From Undaria pinnatifida (taxonomy: Eukaryota; Sar; Phaeophyceae; Laminariales; Alariaceae), in contig JABAKD010000002.1 of the NCBI GenBank assembly GCA_012845835.1, forward strand, positions 24,966,518 to 25,030,517: a DNA stretch of 64,000 nt, read 5' to 3'. The notes under the pieces were generated by a model. That model was not told the origin of the DNA. It did no database searches and saw only the letters and a program-made list of their open reading frames with translations. This document shows, in pieces, positions 11,106 to 21,945 of this stretch (positions are counted from its first letter, which is position 1; each line of letters opens with the position of its first letter). The position numbers were made by a program, and so were the translations under genes.

Positions 11106-11490
11106 TGCTTGACCCGGGCCGGGTTGTTTATTTGGGAGAGAGTGTGTTCTACACCAACTTCAGTACAACGGAGTCCGGGTATCTCACATTCCTGCAAAAA
11201 CCAGCCCGCCTCTTTATACCCCGATCCTTGATGGATGTCCTATACTGTGTATTAACAGTAAAACAGTTGAGGTTAAGTCCACCAAAAACATTCTGTAGTA
11301 GCCAGGACAAGAGCTATTAACAGATTTTAGCCAGCCGTCTGCTTTTCAGCGAGGGTCGAGAGCCGAGGTTACTTCTTTTGCTTCGGCGCAGCTGCAGTGC
11401 ACTTATCATGGCATGAAAACACGCAGCTGCCGTTCAAGACGTTACTCTTCCACTACAAAGGCGGCAAAGAACGAGAATCACAATCCGAGA
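11106..11490. other. Unassigned sequence
   Basis: No gene or shared repeat recognised. Confidence 0.5.
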
Positions 11491-11648
11491 GAGGCACTGC
11501 GTAGCTACGTCGTACCATGTATCCTTTACCATGCACCCTTCTGTGACAAGACGGGGGGGGGTCCCCCACGAGGCACTGTGTAACTACTTCGTACCACGTA
11601 TCCTTTACCATGCATCCTTCTGTGGCAAGAGGGGTGAGTCCCCCACCT
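11491..11648. repeat. 79-bp tandem duplication
   Basis: Two diverged units start with GAGGCACTG at 11491 and 11570. The second runs directly into the minisatellite that follows. Confidence 0.85.
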
Positions 11649-11965
11649 TGTGGCAAGGGGGGAGAGTCCCTCACCCTGTGGCACGGTGGGGAAGCTCTCC
11701 ACCTTGTGGCAAGGGGGGAGGTCCCACTCCTTGTGGCAAAGGAGGGGGGTCCCCCACCTTGTGGCAAACGGGGGAGTTCCCCACCTTGTGGCAAGGGGGA
11801 GGGTCCCCCACCTTGTTGCAAGCGGGGGATGTTCCCCACGTTGTGGCCAAGGGGGAAGGAGGTAGGATCTCCCCCACCCTGTGGCAAGGGGGGGGGGGAG
11901 GTAGGATATCCCCCTCTTTGTGGCAAGGGGGGTGCCCTCCCACCCTCCTCTCGTGGCAAGGGCGG
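11630..11965. repeat. GC-rich minisatellite, about 25-28-bp unit
   Basis: About a dozen units of the form CCCACCTTGTGGCAAGGGGG. Each holds a short inverted repeat (CCACCTTGTGG) with G-runs on one strand. The proline/glycine-rich frames on both strands come from the repeat. G-runs at regular spacing could form G-quadruplexes. Confidence 0.9.
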
Positions 11966-11969
11966 CGGG

Positions 11970-13585
11970 ATTCCGTCCACCTGTGTATATGTACCTGTTC
12001 AAACCTTTCATACGAAAACGTAACGCTGGTTTTCTGACGAAAGCACAATGGCTCTCGATCGCTACTACAGCTGTATGTCCCCTGCCCCCTTGGGAGGCGT
12101 TCGGCCTTCCATTGTTTAATCGCATAAGAAATATTGTTATCGCTTATCGAATGATCGGAAATATGATCGATATGTACCGAAATTTTCGCTGCGATGGCCA
12201 ACATCAGTGGACATACCCAAGGTGCTCATAAGGATCGATAATTAATAGCAACGTGAAACGCAAGTGACCGATGAAAGAGCTTGGACTACAACGAAAGAAT
12301 ATAAGAGCAGCCGCATCAGCAGCGAAACACAGAAGCACACTACCATAGACCAGTGGTCATTCATAAACAATAACCAAACGGTTGAAAGTCCAGCATAAGA
12401 GACATTTGCAGGTATACCCGGGTCTGTATCCCTAATGAACGGGTACGATTTTTTTACCAATCGCGTGGCTCAAGCGTTCTTTTAATAATTTTAAACCGTA
12501 TCCGTTTTTGAGATAAAACGGACCGGGTATACCCTTTTCTGGTTGTTGGCCTGTTTCAATCGTTAATTGCGAGATGTGCGCTTGACTGATATCTGCAAAC
12601 CCGGCGTCAACAGAAAAGGGAGAGCTTGGGCTATCTCGTGGGGCTTGTTTCCTTGCACGCCGTCTCGATTTAGCCGCGATCGCCGTGCTGCAATGGTTAT
12701 AAGTACCACAAAGTCGATCAGGACTCACGCTAAAGATATACCAGGTGCAAAAAAGAAAACGGTTTCAAATGTTGCAGGCGTTCCGCTGTGTGGTTGTGCC
12801 TTTTCCTTCTACTCCAGAAACGCAGAACGACACAAGATTCAATTTCCCACAGCTCAGCTCGAAGGCGTGGGAACCAACGAACGCTTGCGGCGTGGAGAGC
12901 ACTGCGAAAGCACGGCGCTAGGCTTTCGTAGAGGGATTGGTTGTGGCTGCCTCGGGTTCACCTGGTAATAATAGTTGCGTGGGTGGCCTATGGGGTGCTA
13001 GGCCAACGCCTTTGTCGAACTGGTATGCTATTTCCGAAACAAACTATTAATTTTGTATCTGCGCTTGTTTGGGCGAGAGGATCCGAGTCGAACACCCAAA
13101 GGACAGCTGGAAACCTCGCTACCTCTCACGACACACAGAGCGCACTATGGCAAGCAGGCCCGAGAGAGGTGACATTTGACCATCTCGCCATTCCTTACGA
13201 CACAGAGCACACTTGGCAGATCCGGGAAAGGCGCTGAGAAACAATTGTGGCTCCCGAGACACCTGTGGGTGGCTGCGTAGAACGTCGGTGAGCTGCAGGC
13301 TGAAGGCATCGGCCAGGAGCATATTTTTGTCTAGGATTCCTCGAGGCTACGTACGTATGAATCTGTTGAGAAATTTTGCTACCAATTTGAAATCTCTGAT
13401 ATTTTTATTTTTCGAAAAGGGGCGATCGATGGTCTGTGTTTTGGTTTGTTGTTTGTCTGCAAGCTGCACAGAACACACCACACACTCCACACTGCACGCT
13501 GCACACACACCTCTTCACTCGCGTACAATGAAAATTGAACGCAGTACAAATAGATCGAACGCACACGGTCTACTATACAATGAAA
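11970..13585. other. Unassigned sequence
   Basis: No gene recognised. A 133-codon frame (12567-12968, plus) is free of low complexity, but it has no identifiable domain and a competing frame on the other strand. A diverged duplication of about 70 bp (CGACACACAGAGCGCAC-like words) lies at about 13127-13235. Confidence 0.4.
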
Positions 13586-13589
13586 AACA

Positions 13590-13768
13590 CTCTCCCTGGT
13601 ATCCCTAGGAAATGGAACCGCGTGAATATTGACACGTCCGCCAGTTTATCCGGCCGACCTGCTGTCCCGCCGTTCCAGGGGGGGGGGGTGTTGTAAAGTT
13701 TGCGTAGGTAATCGGTTAACCTTTTACCAGTTGTCAAACAGACTAATGACCTCCAACACCAAAACAAA
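13590..13768 (+). mobile_element. Family C repeat, copy 1
   Basis: It contains the C words CTCCCTGGTATCCC, ATCCGGCCGACCTGC, a G-run, and GGTTAACCTTTTACCAG, in the order seen at 18060-18400. It ends directly at a telomere-like CCCTAA run. Confidence 0.7.
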
Positions 13769-13769
13769 A

Positions 13770-13787
13770 CCCTAACCCTAACCCTAG
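13770..13787. repeat. Interstitial telomere-like (CCCTAA)n
   Basis: About three CCCTAA units. Others of this type are at 20580, 25122, 52502 and 60273. They are too short to be a chromosome end and are consistent with a TTAGGG-type telomere in this species. Confidence 0.7.
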
Positions 13788-13867
13788 CCATAAGAAAGTG
13801 CGATGCTGCGCGTGATATACGATAGAGGTAGCAGCTAGTAACATTTTAATTTTCGGGCAACCTTTTC

Positions 13868-14550
13868 TCTTACTGAATGACGGGGCTCCTCAACCCTCCT
13901 TTACCCGAAATCTTCTGAATGCCACCATTTTTGTTTTGCACAATGAATAATGAACGTTTCTTATACTTAGGCCATGGCTTTTGTTTTGGTCATATCGGAT
14001 TGCGCTTTCGGTTTTACTCAAAATCAGGTTTTGCCTCGGAAGGCAAAGAGCTCCTCGATAGATTAGGAGCCTCGGAAGGCAAAAAAGCTTCTCAATAGGG
14101 TAGGAGTCTCGGAGGGCAAAAGAGCTCCTTAATAGGTTCGGAAGGCAAAAAAGCCCCTCAACAGGTTAGGAGCCTCGGAAGGCAAAACGGCTCCTCAATA
14201 GGTTAAGAGCCCCAGAATGCAAAATAGCTCCTCAATAGGCTAGCAGCCTCGGAAGGCAAAGAGTTCCTCAATAGGTTGGGAGCCTCGAAAGGCAAAATAT
14301 CCCAATAGGTTAATAGCCTCGGAAGGCAACAGGGCTCAACAGGTTAGGAGCCTCGGAAGGCAAAACGGCTCCTCAACAGGTTAGGAGCCTCAGAAGGCAA
14401 AAGAGCTCCTCAATAGGTTAAGAGCCTCGGAAGGCAAAAGAGCTCATCAATAGGCTAGGAGCCTCGGAAGGCAAAAGGGCTCCTCAATAGGTTAGGAGCC
14501 TCGGAAAAAAAAAAAGGTTGGCGCACCGTCACCGTAGCACGTGTCATATG
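13868..14550 (+). mobile_element. Family E repeat, copy 1, with internal minisatellite
   Basis: The start (CTGAATGACGGGGCTCC) and the end (an A-run then CACCGTCACCGTAGCAC) match the ends of the copies at 32583 and 35632. The interior has expanded into about 13 units of roughly 35-38 bp (14034-14512) of the form AGGAGCCTCGGAAGGCAAAA. Other E copies have at most one such unit, so the expansion is specific to this copy. Confidence 0.7.
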
Positions 14551-14945
14551 TTTAAGCCAATGTCATGTGGGTAAAACAATGTTGCGTTTGCTACGTACAT
14601 GATTTCGTTACATATACCACAGAAGAGTCATCCCACACGGTAGGAGTACAGCGGAAGATTTTGAGCTGCACAATTCAGGAGCTCAACACCTGACCCGAAA
14701 ACATTTTTTTGAAGGCATTCGCTCGAGCAATCCGACCAACACTACTGCTGCGCGCTAGTCCCAAAACAGATGTACTCGTCAAAATCATCAGAAACAATTG
14801 GCGATTCCTCACCTGAGCAGCTCAACCGGCCAGAAACATTTTTCCCAAAAAGTGCAAAGCCCCATTCGTGGGATGACTCAGAATACCAAGGACATGGGAT
14901 TGCTCATCGGGTTGGTTCATCGGGTTGCACTTTCGTGTCTTCTGG
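14550..14945. other. Unassigned sequence, possibly E-related
   Basis: No gene seen. ATTGCTCATCGGGTTGG and GGTTGCACTTTCGTGTCTTC (14900-14942) resemble the CATCGGGTTCCACTTTCAGTC part of family E at 35740. Confidence 0.4.
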
Positions 14946-14948
14946 GCA

Positions 14949-15140
14949 CAGCAGGGGGTCCCCCAACAAGGCGGTCTGAGTAAGGCGGGTATCCCGATAC
15001 AAGGCGGTCAAAATCGCTGGGCGCAACTGGGGGATTGCACTCACAACCCGGAGCGAACAAGGTGGCTTCCCCCAATAAGGCGGTCACCTTGCTCTGGCAC
15101 ACCACCGCCTTACCATGGGAGAACCTCTGCGTGCTGCACT
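14949..15140. mobile_element. Mariner-like MITE, AAGGCGGT type, copy 1
   Basis: It starts CAGCAGGGGGTCCCCC and contains repeated AAGGCGGT words in direct and inverted orientation, as in the better preserved element at 61698. The right end is degraded. Confidence 0.5.
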
Positions 15141-15436
15141 CATTTTTTTTGTGTGGTGTGGAGCTCCTCAAGCGATCGCACTCAGGATAAAAAACGGTGC
15201 AAACCTCTGCCGTGGCATGCGACTTCACATACAACCATCGTTGTTGAGCGAGCGGAGAGGGCGGAAGCCGCCCGCGGACCGAAGCGCCCTGCAGTATTTA
15301 CACGTGTAGGATACTGTAGTATTATTATCTCCGTTACGGATCACATCATGTGCGTATTAGATTGGATTAGGTCTCCTGCGCCGGCAGGAGGTCCTCGCCC
15401 GTGGATATACCACGCGCGCTGAGGGTGCCCTCAGCT
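15141..15436. other. Unassigned, with GC-rich hairpin
   Basis: No gene. A GC-rich hairpin motif (GGGCGGAAGCCGCCCGCGG, about 15258-15276) flanked by GAGCG- and GCGCCCTGC-like words recurs in similar form at 47275-47310 beside the second ATAC repeat. Confidence 0.45.
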
Positions 15437-15537
15437 GATACAGATCACTGCACTCGATACAGTTTTCAAGTAAATCACATCAAAGGTGTGGTTCCAACCT
15501 CTGTTCCACATTTTGGATTCATCTGATTGGATGACCA
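15437..15537 (+). repeat. 101-bp direct repeat, left copy
   Basis: It matches 17266-17366 across its length with about ten differences. Shared words include CTGCACTCGATACAG and TTCATCTGATTGGATGA. It could be a terminal repeat of a degraded element or a segmental duplication. It lacks clear TG...CA ends. Confidence 0.85.
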
Positions 15538-17265
15538 TATTATCGGTGCCAACAGCAGGTCGGACGCGTTGGCCCAGGCCTAGTCCAGTCGTCGCTTGAT
15601 CTCCACCACCAAGTAGTGATAGACCCCACGTTGTGTCACGCCATCTTCCCCGTCTTGTAGCCACCAAATTGCAAGATCTCGTCCAATCAATGCGGTTGCA
15701 GAAACCCCAATCCCAAAGCTCCGCTGAACGGGAACACCGATCGATTGTGCATGTCGATCATTACTTGGGCTCATCGCAAGCTCTCAGGGTGCCGCACGCA
15801 ACTGCCGCATAAATTGATACAGGGTATGTACGCATGTACATATTCAACGGATCTTGCAGAAACACCCCCGTGGCGTTCAAAATCGTGCATTTCCGCCCAA
15901 TGCGTCGAAGAGTCCCGAAAAAGACCTACCCCGCGAAGCCATCGCGGTCGCGCTGGGCAAGGTGGGCTATTGATGTCGGTCGATTTAGCCACACACCCGC
16001 CGTTGTCCACGAATTCAGTTAAAGAAGGTGCCATACGATTGGAAAAATACCACCTTTAGGAACCGGTCCATGTCATAAGGGCGGTCGCAAGGCGGCGCCT
16101 TGCGCGACCCGATCAGAAAGACGTGCACATCCACTCCATCGGGAAGGCACGAAAGCCACTTATCGCGGAGCGATTGATCCTGGAGGGTGGCATTATTCCA
16201 GAACGAAAAGTCTTTACGGACGAAGCTTGGCACAAAGTAGCCACCCCCGACCCCGGCATCCCGTACGGGAAAAAGCCATCGTAGTCGGCGCAATGGGCCG
16301 TGCATGGTTTTTCTTATGTGTTTTTTTACGTCCACCAGCTCGGGCAGAATACACCAGCGGTGAGACCGACATCACCGCGAGCGCTCTTCGGTCAAAACGT
16401 CAACCACGCGGGGTGGGCGGCGGCGAACATGCCAATAACAGTGACCGGGGCGGTCGAACCACGCGTCGGCAAATACCAACTACGCGGGAAGGCAGGGGGT
16501 CGGGCGTGAGCGCATTGCATGTCACGAAGACAGCGGGAATGTGGGCATCCAACCAGCCCCCCGACAGGAGAAGATAAACCAGGATAGCGGGAAGGTGGGC
16601 ATCGAGCCTGCCCCAGCTTGCCCCAATGAGTGGATAACCGATGCACTACCCGAATAGGTGTACTATGTACTATGTTATGCACAACACATGAAGCGGGATT
16701 TAATGTAACGAGCCCGTCATACTCGACACCGGTGTGCGACCGAGGGTGCCACGGCACAAACGGCCCTGAGGTGCGCGAGCGATTCGGTATTATATAAACC
16801 ATCCGCTCACTGCGCCTGGAAATTCAATATTTTGTTGAACAAAATAAACACAGCAACAAAAAGGCATTGCGTACGCTTTGTAGCAAACGTCGAAGCGATG
16901 CTGCGTGTCCAGGCGGACCGTCGACGAAAAATGACGGATGCACACACAACTGCAAAGCGACTCCGAGTGTTTCCTATGAGTATGTTACTATCGAGTAAAC
17001 TCTAAGACAGGAAATGATTGTCATAGGTGATCACTCGACTAAAAGGTGCAGCAGGCCAAGCACGAGCCGTGTCGTCCCTAAGTCGAAAGGTTCACGATAC
17101 AAACAAAGCAAAACCGAGAAAAGTATACCTCGCACCAAGTCGCGGTCGTCGATGCTCTCGTCCTGAGCGCCGGAGCAGCCACAGACGACGACCTGTGACT
17201 TAGTTTATAGCCTCTCAAGTGTTTAGCTCGTTCCTCGTGTCTTACCGAGGTTTTGCAGGGGCTGC
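15538..17265. other. Region between direct repeats, mostly unassigned
   Basis: This 1.7-kb interval shares no sequence with the other repeat families in the window and is relatively GC-rich in its middle part. Apart from the coding-like remnant at 16015-16362 (minus), its frames are short and overlapping. No primer-binding site, polypurine tract, reverse transcriptase or transposase is visible. Confidence 0.4.
16015..16362 (-). pseudogene. Coding-like remnant, unrecognised
   Basis: An open stretch of about 115 codons follows a stop near 16363-16365. It reads as an ordinary globular protein, with words such as GYFVPSFVRKDFSFWNNATL, LRDKWLSCLPDGVDVHVFLI and RPYDMDRFLKVVFF. It ends in YGTFFN and a stop. 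A second frame (15771-16034) overlaps the end and could be its continuation after a frameshift. There is no clear ATG at the 5' end. The LRDKW...VHVFLIGS pattern faintly recalls glycosyltransferase beta-strand/linker segments, but this is too weak to assign. Confidence 0.35.
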
Positions 17266-17366
17266 GATACAGATGCCTGCACTCGATACAGTTTTCAAGT
17301 AAATATCATCAAAGGTGTGGTGCCAACCTCTGTTCCATAATTTGGATTCATCTGATTGGATGACGA
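17266..17366 (+). repeat. 101-bp direct repeat, right copy
   Basis: Partner of 15437-15537, of equal length and the same orientation. Confidence 0.85.
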
Positions 17367-17455
17367 TACCACCAACGTAGCGCAGGACACCTATTTACCT
17401 ACTTATACGCGCATGATACCAACGTAGCACAGGACACCTACTCACCTACGTACAC
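17367..17455. repeat. Short tandem duplication, about 43-bp unit
   Basis: Two units contain CCAACGTAGC and CAGGACACCTA and end with ACGCGC or ACGCC. Confidence 0.8.
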
Positions 17456-17865
17456 GCCTTACCGGTATACAGCTGCTGGCTGGTAGCTGGAGAACCTGCC
17501 GACCGGGTCTGGGTCAAGCTGGATTTCCTGTTCTTATTAATATCAATAGTAGGGAAACGTTGCGCTTTCAAGACTAACTTTAAGCTACGAAACAAGTCGG
17601 GATTTCCTCCTTGCAAAATTCAACTACATAGGCTATCCACTTATACACCTCAAATTCCATGCACTTTGTGTCCAAAAACGTGGATGTTTTTAAGTCGTAC
17701 GAAAATCGTGAATGACGCATGTAAAATCATGAGGCAATCATGCAAGCGAATCCCTGTCGCTACTGCAAATGAGATCCCATATTAATTCCATATAGTTTTC
17801 CCTCAAACACGTGCGTACAGTTAGGTTTACACCTTCAACATAACATGCCGTCCTCGTTTGATTTC
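17456..17865. other. Unassigned sequence
   Basis: No gene or shared repeat recognised. Confidence 0.5.
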
Positions 17866-17869
17866 CTTT

Positions 17870-18845
17870 AGTTTTGGTATAAGGCTTAGTTTGGGTACGC
17901 AATGGGTTAACCTTTTGCCAGCGGTCAAAACGGACGTATACCCTCAAAGTCCTGCATAAATGGCGTCGTCGGCAGACCATGGGTTTTTGGATCGTGAGTT
18001 CAAATCTCATCATCCACCAATAATAAACTTTTTACGACTTCCCCATGTTGATCTTGAAAAATATCTCCCCGGTATCCCCAGGAAACAGGACCGGGTAGAT
18101 ACGCCCGCCCTTTGTATCCGGCCGCTATCTGCTATCCCGCCGATTCAGGGGGGGGAGGGTGTTATAAGGCTTACTTTGGGGCAGGCAGTTGACTAACTTT
18201 TAACTAGTAGTCAAGCGGACTAACACGCTCCCCCGTATCCCCAGAAAATGAAACCGCGTGGACAATGACACGTGCGCTCGTATGTCCGGCCGACCTGCGA
18301 TCCCTCCGGTCCGGGGGGGGAGAGTGTTGTAAAGCTTAGTTTGGGTAGGCAATTGGCTAACTTTTAACTAGTGGCCAAACGGACTAACACACTCTAATAC
18401 CTTAACAAACGACTACGCAATTGGCCGACTTTTAACAAGTGGTCAAACGGACTAATACCCTCTAATACTTTGTGTTTGTTAAGGTAGTAGAGGGTGCTAG
18501 TCCGTCTGACCACTGGTCACACATTAGCCAATTGCCTACCCTAACCAAGCCTTATAACGCTCTCCCCCCCTGAACCGGTGACATAGCAGGTCGGCCGGAT
18601 ATACGGGCGGGCGTGTCAATATCCACGCGATTCCATTTCCTGGGGATACCGGAGAGGGTATTAGTCCGTTTGATCACTGGCAAAAGGTTACCCCATTGCC
18701 TATCCAAACTAAGCCTTAAAGCACTCCCCCCCCCTGGAACGGCGGTATAGCGGATCGGCCGGATATACGGGCGGACATGTTCAAATCCACGCGGTTCCAT
18801 TTCCTGGGGATACCGGGGATCACATGTTTCAACTTCGACATGGGG
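17870..18845. mobile_element. Family C cluster forming a large palindrome
   Basis: Copies of C lie head to tail from 17870 to 18470 (plus), then in reverse from 18473 to 18845. Arms of roughly 190 bp (18227-18413 and 18473-18665) are inverted around a centre near 18443. The plus-strand head (about 17945-18028) is tRNA-like, with GGCGTCGTCGGCAGACC and a B-box-like GAGTTCAAATCTC followed by CCACCA. C is therefore best explained as a tRNA-derived SINE. Its body contains CCCCGGTATCCCCAGGAAA, a G-run and AACGGACTAATACCCTC. Confidence 0.7.
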
Positions 18846-18867
18846 AAAGTCGCAAAACTGTATTACT

Positions 18868-19926
18868 CGAGTGTTTGCGTTAAAAAAAAACACTAAAAAA
18901 ACTTCCATCAGGCTTGAAAAAGGCCAGATGCACTCCGGCATGCATTTGTCTGAGTTTGCGACAAAAACTCCACAAAAAAACACAAAGCAGGTAAAAAACG
19001 TGCCATCTGGTGATGTGTATGTGTACATAATCCACGCACAGCAGCATCGATCTCCCGCAACAACGAACGCAGAACACTTTTGGAACACGCGTACAAGAGA
19101 GTGAAAACAGCAGCACGGCAGCAGCAGCAGCAGCAGCAGTAGCACCGCAGTAGCAGCACCGCAGCCGCAGCCGCAGCAGCAGCGGGGGGGGCGGGGGCGC
19201 AGGTGGCGATGGCCCCGCCAGATGAGTTGCGGCAAAGCAGCTCGGCCTGGCTCGATCACCACGATCATCTCCACAACAGAACAGCCAGTTTTTTATTAAA
19301 TGTTTTAGAAACAAACGCAAGAGATACCAACCGCAGCCGCAGCACAACAACCGCCGCACAGCAGCAGCAGCAGCAGCAGCAGCAGTAGCGGTGGCGGCGG
19401 CGGCGATGCGGCGTGGGTGGCGGTCGCGGTGGAGGCTTCGGCGACAACGTTGTGGTATAGCGACGGTGGTTGACAAAATTAGCACCGAATAGGACATCAC
19501 GCAGCAGCAGAGAACGAGGTCACATCGTAGAGCGCGGGAGCGCTGGCTCACTAGCACCTACCCCTGAGGTTGCGCGTACGCGCCATGCTTCCCCAGCTAC
19601 CCTTTAGTGCCTCCGCATCAAGGTTGGGTTGTGTCTACCGCTGCCAAGCACAGCGCACAGCGAGCAGTGTCTGCTGTGTGCTGCCGTGTGGGTTGTGCCC
19701 TTGTGCTCTCTGATTGTTGTGCCGTTGTGCCTGGAGAGCGACGGTGTTAAGCTCGGTATTTGTACGCCAATCGTATGAGCTGGTGGAAATTGGTGGAAGT
19801 TCACTCTAAATCGTTCACTCAGATAAGAATTTTCATGCCGTTTTGGGGCAAATAACTTCTTCACAGTTCGCTCGGTGATTTTCTTTGATGGAATTTTAGG
19901 AGTGATTTTTTTAACGCAAACACTCG
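18868..19926. mobile_element. Complete non-autonomous TIR transposon, 1,059 bp
   Basis: The element starts CGAGTGTTTGCGTTAAA and ends with the exact reverse complement. Perfect terminal inverted repeats are about 21 bp and continue imperfectly inward. Both sides are flanked by ACT (18865-18867 and 19927-19929), a possible 3-bp target-site duplication. Outside it, family C continues uninterrupted, so the ends are fixed by the nested position. The interior contains CAG/GCA repeats and A-rich stretches but no transposase. The superfamily is unknown: a 3-bp TSD occurs in PIF/Harbinger and CACTA elements, but the termini match neither well. Confidence 0.75.
19108..19390. repeat. (GCA)n-rich segments inside the TIR transposon
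   Basis: Two CAG/GCA runs at about 19108-19180 and 19360-19386. Poly-alanine, poly-cysteine and poly-leucine frames on the minus strand are artefacts. Confidence 0.85.
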
Positions 19927-20075
19927 ACTGGTGGATGGTGAGATTCGAACCCACGAGCCAAAAATCTGTCGACGTCATTTGTTAAATGTTGAGGTATTAG
20001 AGGGTATTGGTCCGTTTGACCACTGGTAAATGGCTAACCAATTGCCTACCCATAAACTAAGCCGTACAACACTTT
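19927..20075 (-). mobile_element. Family C, distal part beyond the TIR transposon
   Basis: It continues the C copy broken by the transposon: GGTGGATGGTGAGATTCGAACCC (a B-box in reverse), GTCGACGTCATTTGTTA, then TGGTCCGTTTGACCACTGG and GCCTACCCATAAACTAAGCC. Confidence 0.75.
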
Positions 20076-20360
20076 GGTGTTTCTACAGCAATTTTTCCAA
20101 AAGATATTTATAGCCATAACTTGCAAAAAAAAATGTTTCAATGATACAACATTGTTCGTGACTGCAAAGACAAGAGGAATCAACGCTGAGCGCGAGAAAA
20201 AAAGAAAACACTTATTTCTACACTAAATTCAAGAAGTTACGCAACTATGCATCAAGAACATCGTAGACCGGCCAAAATCGGCCAGAACCGATCATTTTGG
20301 GTAAAATCACGAATATCTCACGGATTTTCGTTTTACGGGCTATTTCCGGGAAACAAGCCT
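20076..20360. other. Unassigned sequence
   Basis: No gene seen. It contains GGCCAAAATCGGCCAGAACCGATC-like words just before the recombinase element. Confidence 0.45.
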
Positions 20361-20579
20361 AGCGCCCATGGATGAGATGGAGCGTTTTGACATGGTCTTT
20401 TCCACAGCAGACCTAACAAATGTGGTCGGACGGATCTTGGAGGGTAGTTTTTACGCTCTAACATGGCCGAGGGCTGTGTGGTGGCCGGCAGATCGGAACA
20501 ACAAAACAATATCGAAAAGCGGCGCAGCCGCGTTTCTCGCCCATTTCTGGCCCGTTTTGGGTCCGAGTTGGGGTCATCG

Positions 20580-20602
20580 TTAGGGTTAGGGGTTGGGTTG
20601 GG
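20580..20602. repeat. Interstitial telomere-like TTAGGG/TTGGG motif
   Basis: GTTAGGGTTAGGGGTTGGG lies at the 5' side of the recombinase remnant. It is a short degenerate telomere-type run. Confidence 0.6.
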
Positions 20603-21899
20603 TCTTTCGCCCGTACCTTGATCCCACCAGCATGCGGTTTCTACCTCGCAAACGCCAACAGCCTACCGCCCCAAAGATCCGCGAGACCAGATCGTTAGGC
20701 GAGCTCATAATCCACACTTCCACACCCAAGTTATGGCGAACGAATCCGAACCAAACGACCTGCCAGATCTATATTTTTGCCCGTATCTTAGGCGAAGAAC
20801 GGCAAGTTCCGTTTCGGGGCCGCCTGCGTCTTCACGCACGTCCGTCCCGCTCGCACGGGGGGGGGCGGCACTAAGAGCGGGGGGGAAGGGGGGGACGGGG
20901 GCGGTGGTGGGTTGGCCATTGGCGGCGCTGCTGCCAGCGGTGCTGCCGCTGCGGATGCCCCGGCCTAGAAGGCCAAGGGCAACGGCAAAGCGGCGGCAGC
21001 GGGTAGCGGTGGCGGCTGCAGAAGCAGCGGCGGCGGTGGTTCTGAGAGGGGCGGTGGTGGTCCCGGCAGAGGCAGCGGCGCCGGTGACAGCGGCAGCGGG
21101 ACGTCGGTCGCACGTCGGTCGTGAGGGCCTCCACTCGCTCCGCGGTGGCCAAAGCTGACGACTAGGGGCACGGGCCTGGGCCCTCCGTCGGGCCAAGGCC
21201 GATCACACGAGGTACGGAAGCGGCAGCGAGAGATACACAGCTCGTACATGCTGGATCGGCGTCCGTTGGGGGGGCAGGTACTGGGCACAGCGGACGTTGC
21301 GATATGCTCTGGAGTGTTGGCAGCCAGCTCACCCGTCAGTCTGTTGCGCCATCGTCTCATCGAGCTTACTGGTCAAGCTTCTGGTCTTGGACCGCTTTTC
21401 GGGGGTCGATAGGAGAGGTTGAGTGCTTTGACGCGGTGGCCTTCGACGCGGAGAAGATTCAGGCGATTCGCGCGAGTTTGTGGCGTGGTGTGTATCGGAG
21501 GGCAATTAAGTCGGTACTATTGCGGGAAAACCATCGGCCGTGTTACACTTCCATCGCCCCAACTTACAAAAGGAGCTGCCCACGCCTTTGCCGCTTATTA
21601 AGCCGCAGTGAAAGGGGTTGCACGGTCGCACGCCGCCGTAGGGGCCCCAAAAATATTGCGCCACCCGATTTCGTGGAATATACTATTGGAAGGACAGGGC
21701 CGCCTGGCTTCGTCATAGGGCCCGGGCGGCCGAGTTCTTTGGGTGTCTCTCGCGTTGGGCTATTTTGTTTTGTGGCGAGGTCGAACGAAATCTTCGCCTC
21801 GTCGACCCGAATAGCACACGCCATGCATTGTTTGACAAGGCGTTACGTATCGTTGTTCCAGGGGGGGGCAGCGGTTGACTTCGTTTAAGTGACACCAGA

Positions 21900-21945
21900 T
21901 TACTACTACTACTACTATTACTACTACTACTACTACTACTACTAG
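21900..21945. repeat. (ACT)n microsatellite within the recombinase remnant
   Basis: About 14 ACT units with one ATT interruption. It interrupts the recombinase reading frame after GGAAVDFV. Confidence 0.95.

Noticed and set aside
11630-11965. CRISPR-like array
   Set aside because: Units are contiguous and diverged with no unique spacers, and the genome is eukaryotic. Minisatellite is the better reading. The same applies to 14034-14512.
11453-12204. Proline- and glycine-rich frames up to 199 codons
   Set aside because: They come from the GC-rich minisatellite, whose unit length and lack of stops open all frames.
13770-13787. Chromosome end
   Set aside because: Only about three telomere-type units with unrelated sequence on both sides, so interstitial.
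15437-17366. LTR retrotransposon
   Set aside because: The direct repeats lack TG...CA ends, a primer-binding site, a polypurine tract and any gag/pol sequence.
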